DNA of 64,000 bases from Marinobacter sp. LV10R510-11A (GCF_900215155.1 NZ_LT907980.1:3162001-3226000), one strand, 5' to 3'. Shown: positions 49,225-62,219, counted from the stretch's first letter. Numbers and translations are program-made. Notes: generated from the sequence alone by a model not told the origin.

Positions 49225-49695
49225 GTGAATATAAACCTTACGTTAATAGGGCAAGCGATTGCCTTCGCTATTTTCGTCTGGTTCTGCGTGAAATATGTGT
49301 GGCCGCCAATTACGGCTGCCATGGAAGCGCGCCAGAAGAAAATTGCTGATGGTCTTTCTGCTGCTGACCGGGCGTCACTGGATCTTGAGCTTGCTCAGGA
49401 AAAAGCCGCCCAACAAATGCAGAAAGCCAAAGAAGAAGCTGCTGTTCTTATTGATAAGGCCAACAAGCGCGCCGCCCAGATTGTGGAAGCATCCAAAGAC
49501 GATGCCCGCAAAGAAGGTGAAAAGCTCATTGAGCACGCCCGGGCGGAAATTCAACAGGAGCGTGTTCAGGCTCGCGACGCACTTAGGACAGAAGTGGCAG
49601 TACTTGCCATTGCCGGTGCCGAGAAGATTCTGGAAGCCACTGTCGATGCTAAAGCTCACAGCGAGATGCTGGACAAGCTGGCCGCACAACTCTAA
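49225..49695 (+). CDS. atpF: ATP synthase F0 subunit b
   Basis: A 156-residue peripheral-stalk protein. One N-terminal membrane helix ([20 protein letters not shown]) is followed by a long charged coiled coil rich in Ala, Glu and Lys. The start is GTG at 49225 with AGAGGT upstream. It dimerises and links subunit a to delta and alpha. Confidence 0.95.
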   Translation: MNINLTLIGQAIAFAIFVWFCVKYVWPPITAAMEARQKKIADGLSAADRASLDLELAQEKAAQQMQKAKEEAAVLIDKANKRAAQIVEASKDDARKEGEKLIEHARAEIQQERVQARDALRTEVAVLAIAGAEKILEATVDAKAHSEMLDKLAAQL

Positions 49696-49706
49696 GCGAG
49701 GGACCC

Positions 49707-50243
49707 ATGGCAGAACTGACTACGTTAGCCCGGCCCTATGCGAAAGCCGTTTTTGATGCCGCTAAAGAGCGAGACGCCGTTGATTCTTGGGATCAGGCAC
49801 TTGCTTTTGTTGGTTTGTTAGCGGCTGACGACGCTGTGAAGAACATTCTGGCCAATCCTGGCCTGTCTGAGCAACGCAAGGCAGAGCTGTTTTTCGATAC
49901 CGCTGAAGAACAGATGCCGGAAGCACTCAGAAACTTCCTGTTGATTCTTGCTGAGAGCAAGCGCCTAGCGCTGTTACCGGAAATTTCAACCCTGTTCACC
50001 TTCTACCGTGCAGAACTTGAGCGCACTGTTAATATGAAGGTCAGCACGGCGTTTGAAATGACCGCCGACGAGCAGCAAAAGCTGGTAGAAGTATTGTCTA
50101 GGAAGCTGGAGCGTAAAGTCGCCCTGGAAACCGCTGTTGATCGCTCGCTGATTGGCGGCGTGGTGGTAAATACCGGCGATATGGTTATTGACGCTTCAGT
50201 CCGTGGCAAGCTGGCAAAAATGGCCAAAGCACTGGGCTCCTGA
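49707..50243 (+). CDS. atpH: ATP synthase F1 subunit delta
   Basis: A 178-residue protein. It begins [20 protein letters not shown] and has the C-terminal block [20 protein letters not shown], both family marks. It joins the peripheral stalk to F1. It lies 11 bp after atpF. Confidence 0.95.
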   Translation: MAELTTLARPYAKAVFDAAKERDAVDSWDQALAFVGLLAADDAVKNILANPGLSEQRKAELFFDTAEEQMPEALRNFLLILAESKRLALLPEISTLFTFYRAELERTVNMKVSTAFEMTADEQQKLVEVLSRKLERKVALETAVDRSLIGGVVVNTGDMVIDASVRGKLAKMAKALGS

Positions 50244-50271
50244 TTTCAGCAAAAGGTTTGAGGACAAAGGC

Positions 50272-51816
50272 ATGCAGCAACTGAATCCATCCGAGATCAG
50301 TGACATCATTAAGAAGAGAATCGAGAAACTCGATATCTCTTCTGAAGCAAAAAACGAAGGCACTATCCTGTCTGTAGCAGACGGTATCGTGCTGATTCAC
50401 GGCCTAGCCGATGTTATGTCTGGCGAAATGATTGAGTTCGCCAACGGCACATTCGGTATGGCGCTGAACCTAGAGCGCGACTCTGTGGGCGCCGTGGTTC
50501 TAGGTGACTACGAAGATCTGGCTGAAGGCCAAAAAGTCCGTTGCACCGGCCGTATTCTAGAAGTACCGGTAGGTCCGGAACTGCTAGGCCGTGTAGTTGA
50601 CGGCCTCGGCAACCCGATCGACGGCAAGGGCGAGCTGGGCACCACCCTGACCGACCCGGTTGAAAAAATAGCCCCAGGTGTTATCGAGCGTCAGTCCGTT
50701 GATGAGCCGGTACAGACGGGTATGAAAGCCATCGATACCATGGTTCCAGTTGGCCGTGGCCAGCGTGAGCTGATCATTGGTGACCGTCAGATCGGTAAGA
50801 CAGCCGTTGCTATCGACGCGATCATCAACCAGAAAGACTCCGGCATTAAGTGTATCTACGTTGCCATCGGCCAGAAGCAGTCTTCGATTGCTGCGGTTGT
50901 GCGCAAGCTGGAAGAGCACGGAGCTATGGAACACACCATAATAGTAGCTGCTGGTGCAGCAGATCCTGCCGCTATGCAGTTTCTGGCGCCGTACTCCGGC
51001 ACCACTATGGGTGAATACTTCCGTGACCGCGGCGAAGACGCTCTGATTGTTTACGATGACCTGTCCAAACAGGCCGTTGCTTATCGTCAGATTTCGCTAT
51101 TGCTGCGTCGTCCACCGGGCCGTGAAGCCTATCCGGGTGACGTATTTTATCTACACTCCCGTCTACTGGAACGGTCTTCCCGTGTAAACGCGGATTACGT
51201 TGAAAAGTTCACCAAAGGTGAAGTGAAAGGCAAGACCGGGTCTCTGACCGCACTGCCAATCATTGAAACCCAGGCTGGTGACGTATCGGCATTCGTACCG
51301 ACCAACGTAATTTCCATTACCGACGGCCAGATCTTCCTCGAAACCAACCTGTTCAACTCCGGTATCCGTCCGGCGATGAACGCCGGTATTTCGGTATCGC
51401 GGGTAGGTGGTGCAGCCCAGACCAAGATCATGAAGAAGTTGGGCGGTAACATCCGTCTGGCACTGGCTCAGTACCGTGAGCTGGCGGCGTTTGCCCAGTT
51501 TGCTTCGGATCTCGACGAATCCACTCGTAAGCAGCTAGAGCACGGTCAGCGCGTAACCGAGTTAATGAAGCAGAACCAGTACAGCCCGATGTCTGTACCT
51601 GAAATGGGTACCGTTTTGTTTGCCGCCAACGAAGGCTTCCTTGATGACGTAGACGTTACCAAGGTGGTTGAGTTTGAAGCTCAGTTGTTGGACTGGATGC
51701 GGGCAGAGCAAAAAGAACTGCTTGAGAAGATCGGTTCCGCAGGCAATTACAACGACGACGTTGCTGCTGGCCTGAAAGCTGCGCTGGAAAAATTCAAGAC
51801 CACTCAAACCTGGTAA
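50272..51816 (+). CDS. atpA: ATP synthase F1 subunit alpha
   Basis: A 514-residue protein starting [20 protein letters not shown]. The P-loop is [15 protein letters not shown], the regulatory-site nucleotide fold is intact, and it ends [16 protein letters not shown] at 50272 has GAGGACAAAGG upstream. A longer in-frame reading from 50188 would overlap atpH and is rejected. Confidence 0.98.
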   Translation: MQQLNPSEISDIIKKRIEKLDISSEAKNEGTILSVADGIVLIHGLADVMSGEMIEFANGTFGMALNLERDSVGAVVLGDYEDLAEGQKVRCTGRILEVPVGPELLGRVVDGLGNPIDGKGELGTTLTDPVEKIAPGVIERQSVDEPVQTGMKAIDTMVPVGRGQRELIIGDRQIGKTAVAIDAIINQKDSGIKCIYVAIGQKQSSIAAVVRKLEEHGAMEHTIIVAAGAADPAAMQFLAPYSGTTMGEYFRDRGEDALIVYDDLSKQAVAYRQISLLLRRPPGREAYPGDVFYLHSRLLERSSRVNADYVEKFTKGEVKGKTGSLTALPIIETQAGDVSAFVPTNVISITDGQIFLETNLFNSGIRPAMNAGISVSRVGGAAQTKIMKKLGGNIRLALAQYRELAAFAQFASDLDESTRKQLEHGQRVTELMKQNQYSPMSVPEMGTVLFAANEGFLDDVDVTKVVEFEAQLLDWMRAEQKELLEKIGSAGNYNDDVAAGLKAALEKFKTTQTW

Positions 51817-51883
51817 TCCCATCGGCCTGCTGCGGCGGGCCTGTTGGCTCCAATGAGTGTCTAACTTGAAAAGGCAGTGACAT

Positions 51884-54192
<2,309 letters not shown>

Positions 54193-54228
54193 TCTTCTTT
54201 CAATTTCTGACCTAAGAGGCTTAGAGAT

Positions 54229-54651
54229 ATGGCTATGACTGTACATTGCGACGTCGTAAGTGCTGAAAAGAAAATTTACTCAGGTTTGGTAGAGATGCTT
54301 ATCGCTACCGGCACCGAGGGTGAGTTGGGCATTCAGTTAGGCCATGCTCCGTTGCTGTCCGCGCTTAAGCCGGGGGCAGTCCGGATCATCAAACAGGGTG
54401 GCGAAGAGGAAATCCTGTACGTTTCTGGGGGATACCTAGAGGTACAGCCGAATCTTGTGACTCTGATGGCCGACACGGCGGTGCGTGCCAAAGACGTTGA
54501 TGAGGCTGCAGCGTTGCAGGCTCAGAAAGACGCTGAAGCAGCACTGGCGAATAAAAGGGGCGAGTTCGACTATTATCGTGCCGCTGCGGAGCTAGCCGAA
54601 GCGGCCGCTCAGTTGCGTACGTTACAAAAGCTGCGCAAGAACGTTCGATAG
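54229..54651 (+). CDS. atpC: ATP synthase F1 subunit epsilon
   Basis: A 140-residue protein with the N-terminal beta sandwich ([39 protein letters not shown]) and a C-terminal helical hairpin that can inhibit hydrolysis. ATG at 54229 or 54235 may be used. It is the last gene of the operon, followed by a terminator. Confidence 0.95.
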   Translation: MAMTVHCDVVSAEKKIYSGLVEMLIATGTEGELGIQLGHAPLLSALKPGAVRIIKQGGEEEILYVSGGYLEVQPNLVTLMADTAVRAKDVDEAAALQAQKDAEAALANKRGEFDYYRAAAELAEAAAQLRTLQKLRKNVR

Positions 54652-54680
54652 AACGGTTTGCCAGAGCTTGTCCTGAAAAA

Positions 54681-54720
54681 GCCGCATCCCGCTACCCAAT
54701 GCGAGGTGCGGTTTTTTTTT
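54681..54720 (+). terminator. Rho-independent terminator of the atp operon
   Basis: GCCGCA (54681-54686) pairs with TGCGGT (54707-54712), extended inward by a second short stem with one mismatch, followed by nine T. Confidence 0.88.
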
Positions 54721-54783
54721 GATTTAGCCTTTATTGATATAACTATCAATACAACCCCGACCACGTAAGGGAGTCGTTGCCCC

Positions 54784-56148
54784 ATGTCACCGTTGCACGT
54801 TGTTATTCTGGCTGCCGGCCAGGGCTCAAGGATGAAATCATCGTTGCCGAAAGTACTGCACAAAGTGGCCGGGCGGCCTATGCTCCATCACGTGATCGAT
54901 ACAGCTCAGACCCTGGGTGCCGAGAAGATTCATGGCGTAATTGGCCATGGTGCGGATCAGGTAAAGGCTTCCACCACCGCCCATAGCGTTAGCTGGGTGA
55001 TGCAGGAACAACAGCTAGGCACCGGTCATGCCGTCGCTCAGACACTGGCGGATTTGCCAGACGATGCCCGGGTGTTGGTGCTGTATGGCGATGTACCTTT
55101 GACTACCGCACACACCCTTCAAGGGCTGGTTGAGGATCTGGACGAGAAAACCCTAGGTCTGCTAACGGTCACTTTAGATAATCCCCAAGGCTACGGCCGT
55201 ATTTTACGTAACCCGGCCGGGCAGGTTACTGCCATCGTTGAGCAGAAAGACGCCAGTGCTGAACAGTTGGCGATTAAAGAAGTGAATACGGGCATTCTCG
55301 CGGTTAGTGCGCGGCATCTAAAAACTTGGTTGCCCCAACTCTCCAGCAGCAACGCCCAAGGCGAGTATTACCTCACCGATATCATCGCCATGGCAGTGCA
55401 AGCAGGCATGGCCGTAAACGTAGCTCAGCCGGGCAACCCGTTTGAAGTGCAGGGTGTGAACAACCGCCTGCAGCTGGCTGAATTGGAGCGCTGGTACCAG
55501 AGCCGAGAAGCAGATCGCCTGATGACGGAAGGCGCCACTTTGGCCGATCCAGCACGGATAGATGTGCGCGGCGAACTCACCATCGGCAACGATGTGTTGA
55601 TTGATGTGAACGTGGTATTTATTGGCAAAGTAACGTTGGGCAGTCATGTGTCCATCGGCCCCGGTTGTGTCATTACCGACGCCAGTATTGCTGATGGTGC
55701 CCAAATTCATGCGCACAGCATAATCGAGCAAACCAGTGTAGGCCCCAATGCCCAAGTGGGGCCCTTTGCGCGCCTGCGCCCAGGTACGCAACTGGCGGCC
55801 AACACCAAGGTGGGTAATTTTGTTGAAACCAAAAAAACCATCGTGGGTGAGGGGAGTAAAATTAACCACCTCAGCTACGTGGGTGATGCTACGCTGGGAG
55901 CCAATGTAAACATTGGTGCGGGCACCATTACCTGCAACTATGATGGTGTAAATAAATACCAAACCGTGTTGGGCGATGGTGTATTTGTCGGCTCAAACAG
56001 CTCTCTGGTCGCGCCTATTACAGTTGCCGCAGGAGCTACCATTGGTGCCGGGTCCACCATCACCAAGAACGTGTCAGAGCATGAGCTGGCCGTGGCCCGG
56101 GGCCGACAGCGCAATGTTGCTGGTTGGCCAAAGCCAGAAAAACACTAA
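54784..56148 (+). CDS. glmU: Bifunctional GlcNAc-1-P uridyltransferase / GlcN-1-P acetyltransferase
   Basis: A 454-residue enzyme making UDP-GlcNAc for cell wall and LPS. The N-terminal pyrophosphorylase has [20 protein letters not shown]. The C-terminal left-handed beta helix shows hexapeptide repeats ([38 protein letters not shown]). It is followed by glmS, which provides its substrate pathway. Confidence 0.97.
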   Translation: MSPLHVVILAAGQGSRMKSSLPKVLHKVAGRPMLHHVIDTAQTLGAEKIHGVIGHGADQVKASTTAHSVSWVMQEQQLGTGHAVAQTLADLPDDARVLVLYGDVPLTTAHTLQGLVEDLDEKTLGLLTVTLDNPQGYGRILRNPAGQVTAIVEQKDASAEQLAIKEVNTGILAVSARHLKTWLPQLSSSNAQGEYYLTDIIAMAVQAGMAVNVAQPGNPFEVQGVNNRLQLAELERWYQSREADRLMTEGATLADPARIDVRGELTIGNDVLIDVNVVFIGKVTLGSHVSIGPGCVITDASIADGAQIHAHSIIEQTSVGPNAQVGPFARLRPGTQLAANTKVGNFVETKKTIVGEGSKINHLSYVGDATLGANVNIGAGTITCNYDGVNKYQTVLGDGVFVGSNSSLVAPITVAAGATIGAGSTITKNVSEHELAVARGRQRNVAGWPKPEKH

Positions 56149-56205
56149 ACACGATTTTTCCTCACAAGTTTCACCACGATTTTTATCAAGAACAGGATAA
56201 GTAGC

Positions 56206-58038
56206 ATGTGTGGCATTGTAGGTGCAGTTTCGGAACGGGACGTCCAGGGCATTCTTCTTGAGGGCCTGCGCCGCTTGGAATACCGCGGATACGATTCTGC
56301 CGGTATGGCAGTGTTGGATGGGAAAAGCGCCATTCAGCGTGCGCGGGAAGTGGGCAAAGTAGCAGCGCTGGCCGCTGCCGTAGAAGCCAGCCCGCCTTCC
56401 GGACATTTGGGTATTGCACACACGCGCTGGGCCACCCACGGCGAGCCGTCGCAACTCAACGCCCACCCGCACATGTCTGGCGATCGCTTGGCGATCGTGC
56501 ACAACGGTATTATCGAGAACTATCAGGAACTGCGCGAAGAACTCAAAGCCGACGGCTTTGAGTTTACCTCCCAGACCGACACCGAAGTTGTTGTACACCT
56601 GATTGAAAAGAACTTCCGCGAGCTTGGTAAGCTTTACGATGCGGTGAAGACCTCCGTTACCCGCCTGCGCGGTGCTTACGCACTTGCCGTTGTGCATGCG
56701 GATGAGCCGGACCACATGGTCGTTTGCCGCGAAGGCAGCCCGCTGGTCATCGGTGTAGGCATAGGTGAGAACTTTATCGCCTCCGATCAGCTTGCTCTGT
56801 TGCCTGTGACCGACCGCTTTATGTTTTTGGAAGAAGGCGACCTTGCGGATATTCGCCGGGATAGCATTGAGATTCATGACCGGGAGGGCACGCGGGTTGA
56901 ACGCACTACCAGCCGTTTTGAGCACAGCGCCGACGCGGCTGAAAAAGGTGAGTACCGGCACTTCATGCTCAAAGAGATCCATGAGCAGCCAAAGGTGATC
57001 AAGGCCACCATGGAAGGCCGTGTGACAGATACACGGGTACTGGAGCAAGCTCTTGGTACGGAAGCCGGCGATCTTTTGAAGGATGTCCGCCGTGTACAGA
57101 TTATTGCCTGTGGCACCAGCTACCACGCTGGCATGGTAGCCAGGTACTGGATCGAAGATCTGGCCGGCGTACCCTGTTCCGTGGAAGTCGCCTCCGAGTT
57201 CCGCTATCGCAAGCACGTAATCCAGAACGACACCCTGTTCCTGTGCATTTCCCAGTCTGGTGAAACCGCCGATACTCTGGCTGCACTTCGCCAAGCAAAA
57301 AAAGCCGGATTCCGTGCGGCCCTGGCCGTCTGCAACGTACCGGGTAGCTCGCTAGTGCGGGAATCCGACCTGGTGATCATGACCCAGGCCGGCCCGGAAA
57401 TCGGCGTTGCGTCTACTAAAGCATTCACCACCCAGCTCACAGCACTGCTTATTTTTACTCTGGCATTGGCCCGAAAAAATGGCCTGAGCGAGGAGCGGGA
57501 AACGGAAATTGTTAAGGCGCTTCATTTGGTGCCCGGCCAGGTCAGCGATGTGCTGGCACTGGACGGCGAGATCGCAGAGATGTCTAAGCGGTTCATGGAT
57601 AAAAACCATGCCCTGTTCCTTGGCCGGGGCTCGCAGTTCCCGGTCGCTATGGAAGGTGCCCTGAAGCTGAAAGAAATTTCCTACATTCATGCAGAAGCCT
57701 ATCCTGCGGGTGAGCTCAAGCACGGCCCGCTGGCGCTTGTCGACAGCGAAATGCCGGTGATCACGGTTGCGCCAAATAACAACATGGCTGAGAAGTTGAA
57801 ATCGAACCTGGAAGAAGTCCGTGCCAGGGGCGGCGAGTTGTTTGTGTTTGCGGACCGCGCAGCGGATATTAAACCGGAAGAGGGCATTCATGTGCTGCAG
57901 CTTCCTGAAGTGCACGAAATCACGGCTCCAATTGTGTATACCGTGCCATTACAGATGCTGGCCTACCATGTTGCCGTGCTTAAAGGCACAGATGTTGATC
58001 AGCCTAGAAACTTGGCGAAAAGCGTTACGGTTGAGTAG
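56206..58038 (+). CDS. glmS: Glutamine-fructose-6-phosphate aminotransferase
   Basis: A 610-residue enzyme. The N-terminal glutaminase begins [11 protein letters not shown], with the nucleophile Cys right after Met. Two SIS sugar-isomerase domains follow ([40 protein letters not shown]). It ends [17 protein letters not shown], the conserved segment whose DNA is recognised by TnsD in Tn7 target-site selection. A Tn7-like end begins 27 bp after its stop. No terminator is seen between stop and insertion. Confidence 0.98.
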   Translation: MCGIVGAVSERDVQGILLEGLRRLEYRGYDSAGMAVLDGKSAIQRAREVGKVAALAAAVEASPPSGHLGIAHTRWATHGEPSQLNAHPHMSGDRLAIVHNGIIENYQELREELKADGFEFTSQTDTEVVVHLIEKNFRELGKLYDAVKTSVTRLRGAYALAVVHADEPDHMVVCREGSPLVIGVGIGENFIASDQLALLPVTDRFMFLEEGDLADIRRDSIEIHDREGTRVERTTSRFEHSADAAEKGEYRHFMLKEIHEQPKVIKATMEGRVTDTRVLEQALGTEAGDLLKDVRRVQIIACGTSYHAGMVARYWIEDLAGVPCSVEVASEFRYRKHVIQNDTLFLCISQSGETADTLAALRQAKKAGFRAALAVCNVPGSSLVRESDLVIMTQAGPEIGVASTKAFTTQLTALLIFTLALARKNGLSEERETEIVKALHLVPGQVSDVLALDGEIAEMSKRFMDKNHALFLGRGSQFPVAMEGALKLKEISYIHAEAYPAGELKHGPLALVDSEMPVITVAPNNNMAEKLKSNLEEVRARGGELFVFADRAADIKPEEGIHVLQLPEVHEITAPIVYTVPLQMLAYHVAVLKGTDVDQPRNLAKSVTVE

Positions 58039-58060
58039 ATCAGTACAGGGATTATCGGTG

Positions 58061-58132
58061 GAAATTGTGGGATCATAATAAAGTCGGTAACTTAATAAAA
58101 TAGTTGGTAACTTTGTAATAAAGCTGGTGACC
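58061..58132 (+). mobile_element. Tn7-like transposon right end (TnsB-type repeats) at attTn7
   Basis: TGTGGG at 58066 is followed by three consecutive units: TAATAAAGTCGGTAACT (58076-58092), TAATAAAATAGTTGGTAACT plus TTG (58093-58115), and TAATAAAGCTGGTGACC (58116-58132). From memory, the Tn7 right end starts TGTGGGCGGACAATAAAGTC with overlapping 22-bp TnsB sites of the same form. The five bases before it (GAAAT, 58061-58065) would be the target duplication, centred 25 bp after the glmS stop as in attTn7. No tnsABCDE genes follow, so the element is deleted or a remnant. Confidence 0.82.
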
Positions 58133-58136
58133 ATTG

Positions 58137-58432
58137 AACGTTGTTGCAACTCGAAGAATCACATGTGGCTGAGATAGCCTTTCCGCTACCAAGTGAGAGT
58201 CACATTGCCTACAGAAATGCCGGAGCTTTCCTGGCTAAGACTCATACGTAGACAGAAAATCTTCGCCGGATAGCCAGCGAAAGTGCTCGCGTTTCACCCC
58301 AGCTGTTGAGGCAAATGGTGCCGCATGAGCCTTGCGGCAGGTCTGACAATGGCAGTGAATTATAGGCATATCCAACGCGCTTAATTCGTAACGGCGTATC
58401 TCACCACACAAACAGCTGCCTTTCATCCCCAC
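58137..58432 (-). pseudogene. GFA/CENP-V family zinc protein, nonsense mutation and 3' truncation
   Basis: Reading from ATG 58432, the first 65 codons give the start of a GFA-domain protein with zinc cysteines (KGSCLCGEI, HCHCQTCRK) and end at TAG 58237-58235 after STYES. The same frame continues after the TAG with PGKLRHFCRQCDSHLVAER and QPHVILRVAT, exactly the next family blocks, including the second cysteine pair. Homology stops near 58137, next to the last Tn7-type repeat. About 40 C-terminal residues are gone. A serine codon has probably become TAG. Confidence 0.8.
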
Positions 58433-58481
58433 GAGAGCACCTCCTCTTTAAAATTTAACACTTAAGCATTTAATCGCCGGA

Positions 58482-58862
58482 TCAGCGAGATGTGAAGGCG
58501 GATTTCGCAGTAGTGATGGCATTCATTGCAGCGGGAATGCCGGCGTACACTGCCACTTGCAGGACGATCTCAACGATTTCATCATGGGAGGCGCCGGTGT
58601 TCAAAGCCGCGCGCATATGAAACTCAAGCTGACCAGGTGCCGTCCCCATCGCCGCAAGCATCGCGACGGTCAGCATCTCACGGGTCTTCAGTGGAATCCC
58701 CTCGCGTGCAACCACGTCGGTGAAAGCGAAACCCAGCAGTATCTCGGCTGCTTCAGAGTGAAAATCATCGAGATTTTTCGCAACGCGCTCAGGAGCTCCC
58801 GACTCAAGGCGTTCAAGCAACGCCAATGCCCGTGTGCGGCGATCGGAGGGGCTGGCGCTCAT
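58482..58862 (-). CDS. Carboxymuconolactone decarboxylase (CMD)-family protein
   Basis: A 126-residue all-helical CMD/AhpD-like protein. The core is [20 protein letters not shown] followed by [20 protein letters not shown] and [14 protein letters not shown]. The CxxC of AhpD is absent, so a peroxidase role is unlikely. The substrate is unknown. Its ATG overlaps the stop of the aldo/keto reductase gene (ATGA), so the two are co-translated. The pair is divergent from a LysR regulator. Confidence 0.85.
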   Translation of the reverse strand: MSASPSDRRTRALALLERLESGAPERVAKNLDDFHSEAAEILLGFAFTDVVAREGIPLKTREMLTVAMLAAMGTAPGQLEFHMRAALNTGASHDEIVEIVLQVAVYAGIPAAMNAITTAKSAFTSR

Positions 58863-59842
58863 GCGTTTACCCCCTTCATGCCTTCCGGGGCGTAGCGTTC
58901 ACCTATCACCGGCAGGCGTGCGGTCGCCGTTTCGAGTTGCTGCTGCTCCTCCGCACTCAGCGTGATCTGCGCGGCAGCCGCATTCTCTTCGAGATAGCGC
59001 AGTTGCTTTGTGCCAGGGATCGGCACGATGTTGGGCCCTTTTGACAAGAGCCAGGCAAGCGAGAGCTGCGCCGGGCTGCAGCCCTTCTGCGTGGCCATTG
59101 CGGCGATCACGTCTGCGATCCGGCGGTTAGTGCCAATCGCTCCTTCGGCAAAACGCGGTAGGCTGGTACGGAAGTCACCATCGCCGAGCTCCGCTGTATC
59201 CTGAAACCGGCCAGTCAGGAACCCGCGGCCGAGTGGCGAATAGGGCACGAAGCCAATATCTAACTCACGACAGGTGGGCAGCACTTCTTGCTCTACGTCG
59301 CGCGTCCAGAGAGAGTACTCGGTCTGCACCGCAGTGATCGGATGAACCGCATGGGCTCGACGCAGCGTCTCAGCGCTGACCTCGCATAGGCCGATGCGTG
59401 CGATCTTACCGGCCTTGACCAACCTCGCAAGCCCATCGATCGTCTCTTCGATCGGCTGCTCGGGGTTGATGCGATGGACGTAATAGAGGTCAATTTGTTC
59501 CACTCCGAGACGACGCAGGGAAGCCTCGCAGGCTTTGCGCGCATAGTCAGCACTGTTTTCCAGACTGCGCCTGTATTCACCGGGATTGCGCACAATACCG
59601 AATTTTGTCGCAATGTGAACCGGCTGCCTATTGTGGGCCAGAAAACGACCAATCAGCTCTTCGTTGTGATGCGGCCCGTACATGTCTGCCGTATCGAAAA
59701 AGTCGACACCAAGTTCGACGGCGCGCGCCAGCACACGCAGCGATTCGCTGTCATCTCTGGGGCCGTAGAACTCGCTCATCCCCATGCAGCCCAATCCGAT
59801 GGCAGATATAGATAGGTTGGTGCCAAGCGTTCGTTTTTTCAT
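58859..59842 (-). CDS. Aldo/keto reductase
   Basis: A 327-residue NADPH-dependent (beta/alpha)8 oxidoreductase. The catalytic tetrad is visible: D and Y in [21 protein letters not shown] in VHIATKFG, H in [11 protein letters not shown]. The C-terminal [16 protein letters not shown] and [17 protein letters not shown] bind cofactor. Start ATG at 59842 ([10 protein letters not shown]) has AAGGAG upstream; a longer reading to 60019 runs into the LysR gene and is rejected. It is likely controlled by the divergent LysR protein 47 bp away. Confidence 0.92.
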   Translation of the reverse strand: MKKRTLGTNLSISAIGLGCMGMSEFYGPRDDSESLRVLARAVELGVDFFDTADMYGPHHNEELIGRFLAHNRQPVHIATKFGIVRNPGEYRRSLENSADYARKACEASLRRLGVEQIDLYYVHRINPEQPIEETIDGLARLVKAGKIARIGLCEVSAETLRRAHAVHPITAVQTEYSLWTRDVEQEVLPTCRELDIGFVPYSPLGRGFLTGRFQDTAELGDGDFRTSLPRFAEGAIGTNRRIADVIAAMATQKGCSPAQLSLAWLLSKGPNIVPIPGTKQLRYLEENAAAAQITLSAEEQQQLETATARLPVIGERYAPEGMKGVNA

Positions 59843-59889
59843 GATGTGTCTCCTTGAATACCGGAATTGCATCGTGGCACTATCCATAA

Positions 59890-60831
59890 ATGAAAAAAAT
59901 GACCGATTTAGGCAAACAGATTTCCGGACTTGAAAAACAGATGCCGCGAGGTTGGATCTGGGATGACACTCGGGCCTTTCTTGCCGTCGCCCGCCACGGC
60001 ACGCTGAGTGGCGCGGCATCAGAGCTCAATCTGGGGATTGCGACGCTTTCGCGGCGGATCGAGCGGATCGAAAAGGCGTTGAAGCTGCCCCTCTTCGTAC
60101 GCCAACAGTCTGGCTATCAACTGACTGAAGAGGGGACCGGCTTAATCGAGAAGGCCGAAGCTCTGGAGGCTGCTGCGGTGGCTTTCTCCTCTGACGCCTC
60201 GGCCCAAGCGCAGATGGTCGGTAAGGTACGCCTAGCCACGGCCGAGAACCTGGCGACTGGGCTAATCCTTCCGGCACTGCCGGAATTCTGCAGAAAACAC
60301 CCTGATCTCGCGATTGAGCTTGTGACGGATATTACGACTGTTAACCTGCATCGGCGAGATGCGGATCTTGCTTTACGAATGGTTAAACCGGAACGTGGCA
60401 ACGTCACGCTGCGCCGCCTCGGTGTCCTGGGATACGGGCTTTACAGCAGCTCAGACTACGCGGCCCAACGCGAAATTGAGCCCAATTTGGGATGCTATGA
60501 CACGGATGCCTTCATTACTTGGAGCGAAAGGCAGTCGCACCTACCTGCTGCGCAATGGGTCGAGCGAATTCTGCAAGGACGTGAGCCAGTGCTCACTACG
60601 ACCTCGCTCTCAGCTCAGGTTGCGGCGACTAAGGCAGGGCTCGGGCTTGCAGTGTTACCTCATTTCGTCGCCCTAAATGCGGGGCTGATCTGCGTCGCCT
60701 CAGACATAGGCGTCGATCAGCCAATCTACCTGGTAATCCAGTCTGATCTGGCGCAGTCGCGCCGCACGCGTGCAGTGGCTGACTTTCTCATCGATCTGGT
60801 GAGCCGCAACTGCACTCGCCTAAGTGGTTGA
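59890..60831 (+). CDS. LysR-type transcriptional regulator
   Basis: A 313-residue LTTR. The winged HTH is at about residues 27-86 ([40 protein letters not shown]). The effector domain follows ([20 protein letters not shown]). It is divergent from the aldo/keto reductase-CMD pair, the usual position of a regulator relative to its target. ATGs at 59890, 59899 and 59941 are possible; the family N-terminus fits the last as well. Confidence 0.88.
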   Translation: MKKMTDLGKQISGLEKQMPRGWIWDDTRAFLAVARHGTLSGAASELNLGIATLSRRIERIEKALKLPLFVRQQSGYQLTEEGTGLIEKAEALEAAAVAFSSDASAQAQMVGKVRLATAENLATGLILPALPEFCRKHPDLAIELVTDITTVNLHRRDADLALRMVKPERGNVTLRRLGVLGYGLYSSSDYAAQREIEPNLGCYDTDAFITWSERQSHLPAAQWVERILQGREPVLTTTSLSAQVAATKAGLGLAVLPHFVALNAGLICVASDIGVDQPIYLVIQSDLAQSRRTRAVADFLIDLVSRNCTRLSG

Positions 60832-61227
60832 AACTCAGGCTGCGCTCAAATGTTTTTTCGAAAAGAGATTTCAACAGCCCCCTATGCTTAATGATCGGCC
60901 GACCAATCCGCTGAGAGTACTGTTTGTCTCATATTGTAGCCGCGAGTAAATCAGTCACGAAATTCGGATACCTCAAAAATGAACGGGACTCCCAAACCAA
61001 GTTCCGAAGCTTTTAAAGAGATTCCTGAAAAATGGGGGAGGTCACCAGCGCCCTTTCATCATTATGGCTAACGATCAGCTGGAGCTGGAAAGCTGGTTGC
61101 AAATGGGTACGCTTCAGCAGAATTAGATTCAAGAATTAGCCAGCCGAGACACGAACAACTACTTAAGAATAAATTGAAAAAAGCGCATTACCACCCCACA
61201 ATTCAGAACCACATTGAGGGGGACAGG
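60832..61227. other. Gene-free stretch in the island
   Basis: No convincing gene, repeat or promoter was found. Both strands break into frames of about 30-40 codons (for example an ORF from ATG 60979 of 30 residues). The composition is more AT-rich than the flanks. It may be decayed coding sequence, but no family was recognised. Confidence 0.5.
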
Positions 61228-61428
61228 TCAATCCATAATATCTAGTGGTGAGAAGTCGAGTTCAGGCGGCCACTTCACGGTGATCGTGACAGAGCCAGTC
61301 ACGACCTTTTTTGATAGCATGGCGTTATTCCGGCCGGGGGTGACCGAGGTTACAAAAGCAAACAGGGCAAGCGCAAACAACAAATCGATGGACAACGATA
61401 TGGATTTTCTCTGAAAGCGGGAGTGCAC
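61228..61428 (-). pseudogene. LysE-family transporter N-terminal fragment
   Basis: The 66-codon frame contains SIDLLFALALFAFVTSVTPG then RNNAML (61315-61392), the first helix and TPGPNN block of LysE/RhtB exporters. After that the sequence is unrelated, ending LDFSPLDIMD. The remaining about 175 residues of a LysE protein are missing. It lies next to an intact LysE gene from which it differs strongly, so it is not a simple local duplicate. Confidence 0.6.
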
Positions 61429-61507
61429 GCTGCACGCCCTACCGGGATTACGCGGGAAGAAGGTGCGTTATAGTCTCTCGTTTTATGGATGAAATTTTAC
61501 CGGGGCC

Positions 61508-62137
61508 TCAGAACAACGAGCTGAGAAAGCCGATGGCTACCATCGAATAAAAGGCAGCGCAAATCAGCCCGAACGATTTACGGGTACGGGCGAAAAACCG
61601 TTCCGCCGAATGCGCGGAGAAGGCCAGTGCATAAGTGCAAAAAATCACGCCCCCCAAAACCGCACAGCTGGCCACTAGGACAAAACTGGCCCAAATCGGC
61701 GCGCTGGCACTCAGCCCGACAGTGGTCACGGTGAACCAGGTCAAGGTCGCCTTGGGGTTGGTCAAGTGAATGCCCAGCCCTTGCAAATAGAAGCCCAGGT
61801 TGCGCGTCTGTTTTTCCTGCGTGCGTGCCACGATCCCGGCGTTGTGCGCCAGCGCACCGTGGATCGACTTCCAGGCGAGGAAAAACAGATAGCAGGCGCC
61901 CAATATTTTCAACCACACCAGCACCTGCGTGTTGGACATCAACAGCGCCGAGACGCCGGCAGCCGTCATTGCACCCCAGCACAACGACCCGGAAATGACC
62001 CCGGCGGCCAACGCCAGGCCCGGTGTGCGCCCATAATTGAGCGAGGTATTGGCAATCGCCAAGTTGCCTGGCCCCGGGCTGGCGGTGCCGATCACGTAAA
62101 CCCCCAGTGCGGCAGCGAAACTCGAAAACTCAAACAT
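61508..62137 (-). CDS. LysE/RhtB-family amino-acid exporter (copy 1)
   Basis: A 209-residue protein with six hydrophobic helices. The N-terminal ASPGPGNLAI is the LysE family block, here with G for the usual N; GIHLTNPKATLTWFTVTTVG is the NPK block. It exports amino acids or derivatives across the inner membrane. Start ATG at 62137 has GAGAGGG upstream. It is the third gene of a LysE-formyltransferase-LysE series on the minus strand, after a stable hairpin. Confidence 0.85.
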   Translation of the reverse strand: MFEFSSFAAALGVYVIGTASPGPGNLAIANTSLNYGRTPGLALAAGVISGSLCWGAMTAAGVSALLMSNTQVLVWLKILGACYLFFLAWKSIHGALAHNAGIVARTQEKQTRNLGFYLQGLGIHLTNPKATLTWFTVTTVGLSASAPIWASFVLVASCAVLGGVIFCTYALAFSAHSAERFFARTRKSFGLICAAFYSMVAIGFLSSLF

Positions 62138-62177
62138 AGAACCCTCTCATACCCATTGCGTCAGCGCGCACAGTGAA

Positions 62178-62205
62178 CACTTCAAGCCACTGTCGGCTTG
62201 AAGTG
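62178..62205. repeat. Intercistronic hairpin between formyltransferase and LysE genes
   Basis: CACTTCAAGCC (62178-62188) and GGCTTGAAGTG (62195-62205) form a perfect 11-bp stem with loop ACTGTC. No T tract follows on the minus strand, so it is more likely a message-stabilising or processing element than a terminator. Confidence 0.7.
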
Positions 62206-62219
62206 GCTTGCCAAAAAAC

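Noticed and set aside
54725..54743. Promoter for glmU in the atpC-glmU gap
   Set aside because: A TATAAC -10 is visible but the nearest -35-like TTGATT is only 13 bp away, so no promoter could be supported.
56074..57294. 406-codon minus-strand frame opposite glmS
   Set aside because: Antisense of glmS; codon pattern follows the real gene and the product is not recognisable.
61194..61205. CCCCACA followed by ATTCA as the second Tn7-like end
   Set aside because: No TnsB-type repeats lie inside it and the flanking bases do not match the GAAAT before the left border.
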